This document shows, in pieces, positions 1 to 13,900 of a stretch of DNA of 64,000 bases. Each line of letters opens with the position of its first letter. The stretch's first letter is position 1. The DNA lies in contig VXAA01005247.1 in assembly GCA_013399115.1 (NCBI GenBank), forward strand, positions 1,329,891 to 1,393,890, written 5' to 3'. The translations under genes and the position numbers were made by a program. The DNA comes from Anseranas semipalmata (taxonomy: Eukaryota > Chordata > Aves > Anseriformes > Anseranatidae). A model generated the notes under the pieces. The model was given only the letters and a program-made list of their open reading frames with translations, was not told the DNA's origin and made no database searches.

Positions 1-378
1 AATGTACACAGTAATAAGTATTTCTAATTTTAGACTATGTATACGGTGTGGTAAATATCTGTGAATAAGCTAAATGCTTCATTTTCTCTATTAATTTCCT
101 GTATGACTAGCAATAACCACATGAGCTAGTCTTGCTCATTTGGTTATCTATTCAAAATAATGGGTTGTGGTTGATGAGCTTTATAACACCTTTAATTGTT
201 ATGTGGAAGCTCAAGTTGTTGCAGAAATAAAGAATTTAACTCAAAGTGTGTAGCTGCTTAGGAGTGGCAAAACATAACAAAACTGCAAAAGCAATGAAAA
301 AAAACAAAACTTTTGTTACCACTAGATAGTTAAGTACATTAATTGGAACTTTTAACTGTGCTGACTCTAACTGTAATG

Positions 379-416
379 AAAATAATAATAACAATCACAA
401 TAATAATAATAAAAAA
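379..416. repeat. (AAT)n-like simple repeat
   Basis: AAT/ATA trinucleotides run in two blocks separated by a CAATCAC interruption and end in six A. It is an imperfect microsatellite. Confidence 0.8.
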
Positions 417-1959
417 CCCTTCCCAGTTCTGACACAGAAGAAAAAATCCATTTCACATGGAGAAAGTTATACATGTTACACACCCAGTTTTCCTGGAAAA
501 TTTATGTGGCATCAGATTTTTCCATTAAAACACATTTAACCTATTAACCATCACTGAACAGCATTGCATGCAATGAGTTTTGCTGGAATATATTTTAACA
601 ATAATGCACATACATGTTACACTTTTTAAAAGCCCCACACAAAATGGGAATAGATAGTAACACTTGGACAAATATAAATGGACACAGTGAGACTGGTAAA
701 AAATTCATTGAAAAAGCACTCAGTTGATTGCAGTATTTACAAAACTATACATACAACAAATATGCTGAGGATACTTATACCCCATGCATTTGAGGAGAGC
801 TCAAGGCCTTGTTGGCTTTGATTTTGAATGCAAGTTCTCTCTGATGGTAAAATAATCCCCATCAGTAGGAAGGATGATTTTACAGAACAGAGAAATATAG
901 TATGGAACTTCAGAAATTGTTGCCACAGCCTGATGTTAGAAAGCATCAGTGTACATAGTTAAACATGATTTGATTCTGCATTTCCCCCACATTTTCTAGG
1001 CAACAGAAATAGATCACTATATCCACAATACTGCTACTGCTAATATTAAAGTTTATGCAATGTGTTATGATGTTTTCTCCACACTTTCTGTTTCTCAGAT
1101 GGAGATATAAGCAGAACCATAGCTGGAACTATTTTCCTTGAGCAAAAGAAAACAAATATTTTTTCCCTTATTCCCATTTGTCTAGTTGCTCTAGCTTCTC
1201 AGGTTTAATATCAGAGATTAATTCCACTGAAACCAGTCCATGGGAGATGTAACACAGAAGTAGCGACCTTACACATTGCCAAGAGGTGAATTGTTAATAA
1301 AACTACTACACAGACTTTCTTACACTTCAACAGTGCACAGAGAACATTTTGGACTTCCATGGTGCAGAGCAAGAAGATTGTTTATGCAGCGCAGGTGCGT
1401 TATGACATTTGTTCCTTCTTGACATTGTTTGCTGTTTTGGTGTTGAAATTACATATGTCAACTTTTAGTTAACAGGAAAAGAAAAAAAAATACAAAAAAG
1501 GTATTGTTCACAGGAAGCATTGCATTTAGACAATCTGCACATTTTGTTTACCTGCCTAGAGCTTGAAATTGCTTACTAAAGATTTCCTCACCCAAGAAGT
1601 AAATTTTATTGAAACAACACTGGTGTCTAGTCAAAAATGACATCTCCACTCCTACTGAGTAAATGTGGATTTCAGGCCTTAGGGCACCCTTTGAAATTTG
1701 GAAACTGGAATATCTCCCCTCTTAGTTGCCATTATCCTCGTAGAAATGAGAAGAGATCCCAGGTAACATAATTAGTCATTGCCCTAGCAGTTGTCATCAG
1801 CAGATCTCTTACAAATCACAGAAGCTGGCAATATGTACAATGCTCATATTATACATAAAAAGATATTTTATTGGTATAACAGCTTGTTTTAAAAAAGAGA
1901 GGAAGCAATACTCGAAGACATTTTGTAGGGTATATCAGGGTTGACCTGGATGGTAGACC

Positions 1960-1986
1960 AAAAAAAAAATAATATATATATATATT
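1960..1986. repeat. A-run followed by (TA)n
   Basis: Ten A are followed by an alternating TA tract of about 16 bases. This is an ordinary AT microsatellite and probably variable in length. Confidence 0.85.
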
Positions 1987-3526
1987 GCATAAATGTATTT
2001 CTAAGTTTACAGACTTTTAAAAAACATGGATTATTGACTCCAAACTGTAACAGCTCCCTTGGAGCCATTCCCATCTGTCATAAATGAATACTTAGGGACT
2101 TAAATAAAAATGTGGATTATTGACCTGATAGGCTGAGTGCAGAAAAAGTTTGAATCCTTGTCACAAACAACAGAAATGGCTTCTTTCTTTAACAGTTTAT
2201 GGTCTACTGAGCTAATGTGGCTTCTGGCTTTGTTTACGCAATAAAAGACTCATCCAACTCATTGAATTCAATAGGGGATTTGCCACTGATTTTAAAAGGA
2301 GAGGAAAGCACCCTAAAATCCTCTAAGTAAGAGCATTCTGAATGTCTTGCTGACAGTTACATGCCATGAAGTTGCTGCATTACCCACCAGGCAAGAAAGA
2401 TGGCTTTGCTTGCTCATTTGTTTGTTATTCACCTTCCCTCAAGAAAATAAGGAAAAGATTAGAAATACACGGGAACTTGCAAATCAGGAATAGCTCTGCT
2501 CTTTCTTCAAGAAACTTTGGAGGTGAATGGAAATGTCCTAACATGACTCATGTCCTTCTTACACCAAAAATTAGCAGGACTTTACAGTAAGCACAGCTGA
2601 TACTCTCTGAGTGCTCAGTTCATGGGTTGCCCTGAACATTGCGTAAAGGAAATTTGCTGCCTACCTAAGCAAGAGGGACAGAATTAGCTTCTGGAAAGGA
2701 ATTTGAACCATCAAAGATTGCAGCTATCTATGGCATTAAGACTGTCCTCGTATTTCCTACTGGAAGTCTTTGTTCTGCATAGGCTTAAAATATTAGTGTA
2801 GAAAATACCTATCATTCTTCCTATAAGACAGAGACAACTGTTTGTTACTGCCTGCAAATGGTTTAATTCTAATTGGAGGACACCTAACTCCTGAACACAT
2901 GTTCATTTTTATCTCTGTTATAAAGCCACCTTGAGTTTACACACCGCAGAGTGAAATATTTTATCGTAAGTATGAACCAACTGTGGGTGGCTGTGATTTA
3001 AAATATCTAATCAGCTATAGGGGCTGAGTGCATGCCTGGCAGAAGCCAAAAAGCCATCTTCTAGTCAGCTCTGTTTTTTATATCTCTAGCTGAGAGGTAA
3101 TAATAAAAGCATATTTTGCACTTCAAAATTATAACTCGCCTCTGTATTCTAGCAGAGCCTGAACTTATCAGTAAACAAACATAAAAAAGGCAAACACCAG
3201 TACTTATTTGTGTTATTCATTGTGGAAGTCATTAACTATGACTCAGGAAGCAAAACTTAGTGTTCTCTCTTTGACAGTGATGACAATTTAATAGTATTTG
3301 ACTCTGCTGAGTTACATGGAGCATCCTGCAGCAATGAGAGAGGTTGTTTATCAAAATGATAAACATGTTTTCATTTCCTCCTTGGCTGCATGTATGTGAT
3401 CAGAAGTCTAAGACCATCAAGAATTCACCTATTCTGGCCACCAGGCAGACATTAAGCTATTCAGGACCATCTGTGCCTGAAATGAGCTCCACTTAATGGA
3501 CCTTCGTAGGGCAGGTCAGTCATAAT

Positions 3527-3550
3527 GAATGCATGTGTGCATGAATGCAT
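3527..3550. repeat. Three-copy octamer tandem repeat
   Basis: Three adjacent octamers read GAATGCAT, GTGTGCAT, GAATGCAT. The middle copy differs at two positions. It is too short to have an obvious function. Confidence 0.75.
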
Positions 3551-5939
3551 AAGCAAAGCAGTGCTTAGGTGAGGCTTCTTGCATTGTTTGGCAGAGGCAC
3601 AGACAGCTGACAGATAAGATATGCCTTTCTTTTGGGGTCATATGCCCAGTGATTTTAGAATTCAGACCCTCTGTTGCATTTTCTTCTATCTCCTCTTCAA
3701 TGCACCATGCAACCTAATCCAGCTGAAGGTTGTTGTAAGAACTTGATGTTACTTGCAAGAAAACAGTGATACCCAAACAACTTTATGTACTCTGCTGGTC
3801 AAATTCTGCCCTCTGTTACATCATAAGCAATCTGCCATAGGAATATGAACAAAGGAAATCATATGGACAAAGTCCTATCAACGCAGACAGTTTATTAGAA
3901 ATATTACCAGTTTCGATAGCTTTATTCATACAGCCTCAGCTAGGGAGTCTACGTTCCAGTGTTCTCATCATATTTGAGGTCATATACCCAGTGATGTTAC
4001 TCTGATAAATGCTTAAGTATATGCAGATGTTGCTAGACATAGGAGGTCACAGAAAATTTTAAACAGAATTAAAATTCTTCAGACTGCAAACAAATGTTTA
4101 ATCACATGACAGTAAAAATTCTTGAGACACTTAAAGACTGAACCTAATGGGTAAAAAAATTTGCACGCTTGCCACCTCATGTCTTTATACAAACATCCTA
4201 GAAAAAGAAAAGGCAATCCTGTGGCAGTCACTTCTACAGTTGCTGAAAAGAATTCAGATTTGGGGGCAGCGGTTTGAAGAGTTTGTAGTTTGAATAAGCT
4301 TTGGAAACTTTCCAGGTGTAATTAATACATTCATAAGCTTTAATCAAAATGTTTATGCCAGCTAATGTGCCAGAACTACAGACTACACTGTGCTCAGGGG
4401 AAAATACTATACTTTACTTTACTCTAAGAAATAATAAGCCACTGCTATATTACTTACAAAAGAACATTTTTGCTTCTGACAGGAATATGTAACAGATGGA
4501 AAAACAAAGTCCCTTGCTATTCCATAAGCCACTGCATAAGTGAACAAATAAAAGACTCATTGCAGCCACAGTGCAATTATACTTCAATTCTTATTTTACA
4601 TATAATCCACTGACACACTGTATCTGCTCCAGAAAGAAAAGGATCAAGTCTACAGGACACATTTCTGCACTCAGAGGAGTGTGCCTTTCTGCACATGGAG
4701 AGTGGCAATGGCTGCAAAGCAATCAGGGCTCAGGGTTTTTATTCATTTTTATCAGGCTGAGGCTAACTGCAGCTCAGCTGCTGGAGTGCCATCAGTTCCC
4801 ATCAAGTTACAGAACAGTTGAATTTGGCTCATGAGCTTTAAGTAACACAAAGGTACCATCAAAAAAAAATGGACCAAAATTTAGCATTAAGCCAGAACTC
4901 TGATTTTGAATTCATGCTTAATTCTTGCCCATTATGAAAACTGTTATAAATAGCTTCATGGGCTACTCATTATATGCAGAATTACAGTAACCGTGGGAAT
5001 TTGTAACCCACCGCAAATGCTCTGTGAGCCTTCTGGTTATACACTGCATTATTTTTGCCCAGGGGATCAGAACAGACTGCAGTGGTTTGTTTCCTAAATT
5101 TATATTTATATTTTCATTAATATTCAGTATTTTCATTGTTCATTATGTGGCACATATATTATTTGCAGTGTGGAAACACTATGCAACTGCAGCAATGTAA
5201 GTGATTCCCGCAGTGGGTCATTAAGTTTTAGGTTGGGATATTATTTTCTCGAACATTGTTGCTATGAGAGGGTTCTGGAGACACAGGGTATCTCCTCCAA
5301 AGAAAATGCTATTTGTTTACAAAAGACCAGAACAAGTAGTTCCACGTGTGGCTAACAAAATTTGGTTTCCTACACATTTGCATATTCTGGTTCATTTCAA
5401 GCTGCTATTGAAGCTTCTTCTAACATCTAGGTCACTTGAAAGCATACCTGTGGAGCTCACAGCTCAGCTCTGAGGCAATGGACCTCACTTTCCTGGTGGG
5501 TGGTGCAACATTACCATTTGGCTCAGGCCCTAATTCCTGTATCACTGATACAATGACCCTATTTCTAGTAAGACCAGAAATATTATCATCTTGGTTCGTG
5601 TTCACCTGTGGCACATGCTGTCTGAGTCTGGAGAACTGACAAAGGAAGTCAGCTACAGCAGGAATTAATTGCATAGGAAGCAAAAGTTTTGACAGATTCT
5701 GTAGTTGGAATTCAAAACCAAAGAGGGCCAATGTGCATTCAGCACAGGCATCCCTGGTTATTTACAGTGTTATAAGCTAATTTTCTAAGTTGGCTTTTTT
5801 TTGACAGAAAAGGCCATTTCCATGAAACCAAACTTTTCTACAAAAAATCCATAACAAGAATTTCTAGAATAAAATAATATCCACAAAGTATTTTGTTCAG
5901 AGGAATGTTAATATTTCCTTTGAATACTAACTCATGGCC

Positions 5940-5952
5940 TTTTTTTTTTTTT
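5940..5952. repeat. T homopolymer (13)
   Basis: A run of thirteen T with no recognisable retroposon body attached on either side. Confidence 0.8.
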
Positions 5953-8900
5953 CATTTGTATTTTATTTCCCATTCAGTATAACAAGGAAAGCAGGGATAT
6001 GTAAAGCTCTAATTAACACATGGATTTGTAGCCTTTTACAATTTTCTACTAATGCTCTCCCATCAGCCACAGGAGGCTTTTTATCTGAGAGATTTACCAA
6101 TTTTTATACTTACACCCAGAGCAGACTTCAATCCTCAAGAACCGGTTTATTCGCAGAAATTAAAAATAAGTATTTTTTGAAAAGGAGAAATTGTATGGAT
6201 TCTGCTCTTGAATTCACAAAGAAAACCCAGAGCACACCAGTGTATAAGATGTGGGTGGATCTAGGGCAGGCTTATGGATTTCCATATCAAACCAATATAC
6301 ACACTAGAGAATAGGTCTTTCTACTAAAGAGCCTTGCAAATTGATCTCCTGAGAAATTTGCACAGGACCTTATTCTTATGCATATTTTTTTTTTTAAATC
6401 TCTTAAAGATGAATCAAAGGAGAAATGGTATCCAGAAAACAAGGCAGGCTTCGAGCAGCTACTGCCTCTGGCACATTGCATTTCAAATGGCAGTGCAATA
6501 ACCAGCGTTGGCTGAAGTAGTCACGAGGACAACGGGGCAAGAGTGGTTGGAGAGGAATGCTGATAAGGAATTTGCTTCTAGCTGTTACTGAAGTAGAGTT
6601 ATTGGTAGCCTTAATTATGATTTTGTATGCATGTGTACAGTATACCCTTATGCAAAAATGGCAGAGTTTATGAGAAAATCCCACCTATTGCATGTGTACG
6701 CTGTCCCTGATAGACAGCAGAGTGAAAGCTATCAGGCAGCACTGCCTGCAGAGGACCATACACATATCCTTTACGTTTGATTGCTTTTTTGTCACCAGGA
6801 GTGTTGAAAGTGAATTGTAATAGGTACTATTAGCATTCTTGTATAGATGAACTACAAAAAGCAGAGATGTAACCCATGAGGCAGCCAAGAATCCAACATC
6901 CTCTTAGTCGGGATCTTCAGTCTTTTAATGAGATTTTTCTACTTCAAAGAGAGATCAGCTTACAGCAACTTTGAGAAACAGAGGTTAGAAATTAGAAGTT
7001 TTGGTGGGATTTACAGCTTTAGAATGACATTAAAATATGTATGAAAAGGCAGGACTTTGACAGCTCAGAAAGAGAAGAACATTATTTTTGAGAAATAACT
7101 TAAGTTCCATATCCAAAACTAATAGGCATTATGACTCTAATTTTCATTGACTTTCAGTGAGATATTACATTCCTAAAGGTCTATATCATTTGTAAATGGG
7201 ATTTCTTTGTCTAAATGATGTAGGCCTGGAAAGACTGAGCAGAAAATCCTGAAATATCTTTAAAAAAATCTTGCTCTTAGTCACTTGGGTGGTTTGGAAA
7301 ATTTAATATTTGATTTGTCAGAGAGGATATGAAAAAATAGCATGGGCAAAATAGATGTACTATGCCCGCATTCAGGTAGTGCTCCTCCTGTAACTTAAAC
7401 TTCAGGCAGCAGTATAAACTAGAGATAAAAAAGACCTATGATGCTAACAAAGCTGTGGAGAAATGAACATTTCTGCTATTGACATCTCCAGTTCCTCGCC
7501 AGAGTGCAGTGAAAATTCATAGTGGAATTAGGCCTGAAAATATCCTAACATAAAATTTTGGGTGAACCACACAATATTGTTCTCGGGGCCTCAAAATATT
7601 GTTTTTCTAAATGATGCCAACAAAAGGCATCCAAAGAATGGATGTTAAGTTAAATGAGTCTTAGAAAAGAGACACAGTGAAAGGTAGGCTAGTTCTCGTT
7701 TCAGATGGAATAATAAGGCTGGTAAAAAACGTGGTTTAGGCACAGATACTGATGAGAAATGAACATAGGAGTGTGCATAAGAAATAGTTGCTAAGAAAAT
7801 TTTGAGAAATTATTCTATGTCAGCCAGGCAAGCACTGTTTGCTCCTGCCAGAGTCCCTCTTGCCCAGGCCCTGCCGGGATTCAACACATTTTTCCTGAGC
7901 ACCTTGATGTTTCCAGATCTCTAAAACTGACCAATCCTTTTATTTAATACTTATATCTTCAGAGTACTTGCCAAATCAGTATATTCCTTTTCCTATCCAC
8001 CTCAAAAGAGATTCCAAATTGCTCTTATTTCATTCATAACATATCCTTTGTATGTTTCATATGATACCTGAAAATCTTACAATTTTAGGAATTTTTTAGA
8101 ATATTCATAAATAAATCTACTAACTAAAAAGATCAGCAATAACCAATTTTAAAATCCAAATTTTCAGTGGAAACAAAATGATGCAGGGATCTTAAACTCT
8201 TGTGGACAAGCAGAACAATGCTATTCTATACAGTTTGTCTTTTGATATGATTGCCGCATATAAATTCATCCCCAGATAATTTTATCCACTAAGGTGATTA
8301 GCCTATGGAGAGTCTATGATGTGTTTATTGAACAGAGTTAGATAGTTTATGGTAATGCTCTTGTCATGCTTTATAAATGTGTGAGGTGTTTTATATGAAG
8401 TAGTTAGATAAGGGGTGGTGAAAGTAGTGTGATCCATAAAGAATGTACAGTGATCAAGAGCCAGGACGGCATAGATACTGAAGACAGACTGATATAGAGA
8501 ATTATTACCAGTGCAGAAGCTGCATTAATCTTCTGAAGAATGGCAATAAATAAAATAACAAGGAGGAACAGGACTAAAAGAATTTGGCCGATGTATAAAA
8601 CTGAGATGGTAGGGTGGGAACAAAGTGTAGATGTTTTAAATGGGATCTCTTACGGATGGGTTGTCTTGCTATAATGGCAATAATATTTTTGTCAATGGGG
8701 TTGACCACGTGTTACAAAACCCACAAATAGAAAAACAAAGGACCATAAGTTATGGCATATGTAATGAAAATGTCACTGTACAGGTGCTGTGTGCCATGAG
8801 CAGCAGCAGTAAATTCTATACTCTGTTGCAGCTAAGCAATGTCAAGCAATCATTTCTCAGTCATTTTTCAGTGGACAAGTGTGCACATTATCCCATCCCA

Positions 8901-10764
8901 TATATTCCCAGAGTCATTCACACCGTGACGACCAGCAGCTGGTCCTACACTTGAGCAGAAAACGATACCTTTCCCAGGAAGTGACTGTACAATGGTACAG
9001 AAAGACAGAGGGTGGAAGTGAAAGAACAAAAGCAATCAGCTGTTTTTGCATGGTAAGCGTTTTACACCATATGCATTATCTATAGCAGAAGAACCTGGTA
9101 GCCTCCAGCCTAAGGAATTTATAGTACGTTCATTACTGGACTGTATTTAGTCAAATACTTACGTAAATGTTACAGACTGGATACGTGAAGAGCAATATTT
9201 TAATTTTCAGACTGCTATACCATGGTTATAAATTGACAAGTTTTAAAAATTTCTTTCTCAGAGTAATCTATTTCATCCAGATTAAAGCATGATTTAGCTG
9301 TTTTTCATCTGGTCGGGACCAAACCAGGTCTGAGTAAGAGGGAGAGTTGCAGAAGAAGACATGGGATTTAGCCCTCGCTGTTCTCAAGTTTCATCTCTTC
9401 ATTGTGGCTACTTCTATGGGAAGCCTTTGTGGAAGGGTGATTGTCTCCTCAACAGCATTTTAAGGGAGAGGACAATGGACAATATTTTATTTCATTATAA
9501 CCTTTGCTTCCTTATATTTTCTTCCTTTTGTCTTATTTTGGTGACATTAATTTCAAACAAAGCAAGTCTGACTGATTTTCTCGTTTCCCAAACTGCTTTG
9601 ATCATTCCCAAGACCCCTTATATTTTTGAATAGTCACTATCCTGAGCTGCCTTTCCGAACAAGTCTCCATATTTTGATGTCTCTCCCCTCCCTATTGCCG
9701 TTGATGAGCAATATTTTATTTCCTGTCACCTTGATTTGCTCTGTCTTTCTGCTCCAGCTCTCAGCATACAATTCAAACCACAATTTATTCTGGTTCTTCT
9801 CTCTCTTTTTACCTTTTTTTTGTAACTGCATTAATGTTTTCTCTTTGACAATTTCTTGTCTCTCCTGAAGCTCGTGGTGAACAACACAATACAATATTAC
9901 CTCTTGATAATTGATCATCTGCTCCTGTTCAGATTTGTACTGCTTCTTCAAATACATGTGCAATTCATTCACTCTGTTCCCTTATAATATGAATAAAAAA
10001 GGCTGCATACTTGAGTGGAAATACATGAAGTCTAGTGAGCAAATAATTTCCTACTTTGAAAGCAATGTGTGATACATTACAACGTTGGCTTGAAATTCAT
10101 ATTAATTTATTTTTTATTAGTTAAACAGCAGCAGTGTGCTGGGAGCTCTGCAGTTAGCAGAACCAAAGAGGCCAGGCAGAAAACGTACATATTTTTATTT
10201 CTCCTGTTTACCCTCGGTAATGATCAGTATTCGTCCAAATACTCTCTCTGAGAATTTGCGGTTGGCTTTTTCTTAATTAATAGTTGCTTTTTCAACAGAT
10301 TTTTTTTAATTAAAACACTTCTGGTGAAAAATATTGATGCTTCATTGGCAAATATCAATGAATTTCAATTTAAGATAAAATCCCTATGTCTCAAGGGGGT
10401 TATAAATGCTATATTACATCTACTTTTAGCTAATGGTTTCCAGTTTCTTTCCTATATAATACTACAGCCAAGAAACCTTATGATGTACTCATATCTTCAT
10501 CAAAAAGGGGAGAATATGCTGAAAGCTGAAGTCCAGACAGAGAAGGAAATCAGAGCATTAATTACTTGAACTATGACTCTTATGATCATTGAGGAGCCAT
10601 TTTACATGAAAAAAAAAAAGTTTTTCACTCCAGCACAAAATAATCCAGACAATATATTTCAAGGCAATCATGACAAAAATATATATGCATGTGTCTTTAT
10701 ACACGTACTGCAACTTCCTAAGGAAAAGCAGTCTGATGCAGTACAGATGTTTAGCTTCAGATAG

Positions 10765-10932
10765 CTCAGGTTTAATTGCCATCCCATGGGGTTTCATGTG
10801 CATCCAGGGTCTGCTCCTCCAGGTGAGCCCCTCCAAAGAAACTACCCCAATGTTCCGAAGCCTCCCATTCCAGTTTTGCCACAGCCACCCAACCCACCTC
10901 TGCCATACCCAGGGATGCAGAACCAATAATAG
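10765..10932 (+). other. Candidate coding fragment, proline-rich C-terminus
   Basis: After an in-frame TAG at 10762, a frame stays open for about 55 codons to a TAA near 10927-10932. Its second half is strongly proline-rich, with residues such as PKPPIPVLPQPPNPPLPYPG close to the stop, and the CC dinucleotides recur every third base. That periodicity is what a coding frame would show, but a degenerate pyrimidine-rich repeat would give it too. A CTCAG at 10765-10769 could be a splice acceptor, though its pyrimidine tract is poor. I do not recognise the protein. It could be a terminal exon, an exon relic or chance. The longer open frame on the opposite strand is tryptophan-rich and looks like the complement of these proline codons. 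Confidence 0.2.
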
Positions 10933-10934
10933 GA

Positions 10935-13900
10935 AACATCTGGAGATTTTGGCTCCCTCATGAAGCTCTGAGCCCATGACAGGCTCCTAGCCCAAGCACT
11001 CCTATCTGGGTCCGGCTATCAGGGTAGCATGGACTGTTCTGTGTTGGATTGGCCTCAGAATTTGAAAACTTCACAATTCTGGGCAGTTTCATTTTTTTCC
11101 ATTCTCAGTTCAGCTCTTCCTTTCCCTTTTCACCTGAATTTCCAGTCTTGAAAGTTTTGCATAATATTGAATTTAAACTGGGCCCACATTACAAATAAAA
11201 TAATGAAAAATGCCCACAAACTAGAAATAGGGCATCTCTGCCAACTCTTTCTAATAAAGTGCTGGAAATTAGAAGCAGAAGAGGTCATCTTGCCCAGTCC
11301 TTTCCCAGTATCAAAATATTTCGCTCTGCACACTCATGAGCATCTTGCTCAATTTATTTTCACATTATTTAAGCAATTGGGCTTCTGCTGGTGCAACAAG
11401 GGATCCTCTGAAGACACCATTCTAGCGTTTAATGGGGTCTACTATTGGGCTCAACAGCAAAAAAATGTTCTGTGTTTTCTTTTGCTCAGTTTTCCTCATT
11501 AACTCTAATTGTAATGCTATGACCAACTGAACACTACTACTCCCTATCCTATGTTTACAGATGTCAGATACATTTTAGATGGTCATCACATCCCCCATCA
11601 TCATTATCACCACTTAGCCAAGCTGTGCATTTGCTGCTTCTCTTCATCTTTCTTCATAAGCCTGCCTCCAACACCTTAATTATGTCCATAGCTCTTCTCT
11701 GCATCATTGACATCACTGGTACTGATGTTTTTAGGATTCCACTATATAATAACAACATTATTATTAACAGTAATAAAAATTCTGTGCTTTTAAGTTGGAG
11801 TATTATTGTCTCCATTTAAGACAGGAAAACTGTCCTCTTTTCCCAACCCAGCGTTTATCTCTAGTCTGCTCTTCAGTACAGTATAGTTAGCTAAAACATA
11901 GACAACAAACATGAGTGAATCAAGTTTCAAAAATATTTGAGCATCAGCACATAAACTACAAGATATGCAGGCATTTATCTATTACTGCTTAGGCACATAG
12001 GCACTATGGAGATAGACAAGGAATGAAAAACGAGCAATAGATAGAAACAGAGACAGATGCTGTGTAATAGAAAAACTAGCCAACAGTCTGAGGGTGGAAG
12101 AGGAATGCCGTATCTAATTGAAATGGCGCTCTGTGCTTTCCAGCAGTGTTCTCAACCAGGCAACTCAGAAAGAGACTATTACCTCCTGCTCTTTGAGAAA
12201 ATGCCATCACATTTCTGCCTTTTTTTTCATCTCCACTGTAACAGCTAGCAATTTTCCAGCATTAATAGTTGAATACTTCTTTTCCCCAGATATATTAGTT
12301 CACATTTTTCCAGTTCCACTCATACTTTTTCTTGGGCCTGTTTTTCAGACTTTTCTGATCCTTTTTATTATGAGTCATCTGTCACAACACATATTTTAAC
12401 ATCACTGGTAAATGGGCAGGGCCCTGCTTCCTACAAGCCAGAACCTGGATAGAACAGTCCCCAAATGTTTATTTTAAAATTCAAAAGATGAAAGTGTTTT
12501 CTTGCTTGGTGCAAAAGTAGCACATGCACTACCTCTATGGCTCAAAATGGAGTAAGGGGAACAGAGTTTGAAGCCTAACCTGCTATGATACACTGCAAAG
12601 ATGCAGGCTTCCCTCTTTTTCCAAAGGGAGTTTTCTCCTTACTGCTATCAAACACCACACTAGCAAAGAGGGAATTTAACCCTGCAGCCAGGAAAGTACT
12701 GGCTCTCCACTGAACAAACGAAAATGTAATATCAGAAATACCTTAAAGGCAGGCTTGGTTGACAAACAGGTGTTCTTTCTGTAAGACAGTTTTCTTATTG
12801 ATCCGTGCTAACATCTTGCAGAAGTGAACAATCTCATTGCCGTGTCAAAGGCTAACCATCTGTGAACAAGTAATGCAGCCAGAAAATCCATGTTGCTACA
12901 ATAATAGCTTTAGGACGTGGGTCTTATTTCAATCACCACAAAAAGAAACCCACAGAAAACATCCAAAAAATATTGTTCTGACATATTAGTGTATCCAGAA
13001 AAATAATTCTGATTACCCAACTTTCATCTAAACACATTACAATAATTTATACATTCTAGGGAGCAGGTAAGTTACTGAAATCATTAGAAAGTTCATTTAA
13101 GCCATTTCCTCCTTTAATATTGCAATCACCTCACAATCACATGCATTTTAGCCATTCTCTTATTTAGAAAGCATAATTCACTTTGTGGGACAACTCACCT
13201 GCACAATATCTGAACATATATGTTAACGCTTTCAGGATCAGACACTTTCACAGCAATAACTAATTTTCAGCCATACTGGAATGTTAGACTTAATGACCAT
13301 TCTGAGACATTGATATACAATCACAGTTTCATATCAATAGGCAGTTCAGAGAATTAATGGTGGTGGAAAGGAAATCTAATGGCTGGAATTTCTTAGACCA
13401 AGAGATGGTCTTTCTTGTGAGAAGTTTTCTAACTCAGTGACATAAGACTAGGTCCTAAATAATTGCTTTGGCAGAAGATGCTAAGGCTGCTTGCCCCATG
13501 TTTTGAGTGAAGGATTTAATAATCTGGCTGCTCACATAAGAACATGGACCAGGAATTTTCTTATATCAAGTACAGGAATTATTAGTCTTATCTACCTTTG
13601 AAAAGACGCTTGGCATTGTCCAGCACATATCTAAGTGCTACATACACAGTTTTATCATTGAAAAATCTAAGATCCTGGCTAGATCTGGAAGGGTTAAGCT
13701 TTGTCCTCCTGTTTGCTGGTTATGCTTGGGGAGCATCATGCAATACCACCAGTGTGGCACTCAGGAACAACTGCAGTTCCCATCCTCCTGATGGGGACCT
13801 GTGAGGAACAAAGATGAGTGCATGGCCTCTCTGACCCAGGCAGGACTGGTAAGAGTACATGAATGAAGATGTTTCACTGGCATAACTAGCAAGTAATGAA

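Larger units (their letters stand above)
1..10060. other. AT-rich non-coding stretch (intron or intergenic)
   Basis: No recognisable gene is visible on either strand. Open frames are short, lack known motifs and are scattered over all frames as expected by chance. The stretch holds an AAT-rich repeat, an A/TA repeat, a short octamer repeat near 3.5 kb and a T-run near 5.9 kb. A weak exon-like segment ends at a GTAAGC near 9053. I see no transposon end or RNA gene. Confidence 0.7.

Noticed and set aside
5168..5199. Micro-exon-like segment ending in GTAAGTG
   Set aside because: About 30 bases between decoy sites is not enough evidence.
8912..9052. 141-base open segment between CCCAG and GTAAGC
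   Set aside because: The pyrimidine tract is weak and the peptide has no recognisable feature.
10558..10977. 139-codon open frame, minus strand
   Set aside because: The tryptophan/arginine-rich part is the complement of the proline codons read on the plus strand, and the rest is AT-driven.
13199..13270. Minus-strand GTGAGT donor with a short protein-like frame
   Set aside because: No acceptor with a pyrimidine tract in the right frame, and the frame is only about 22 codons.
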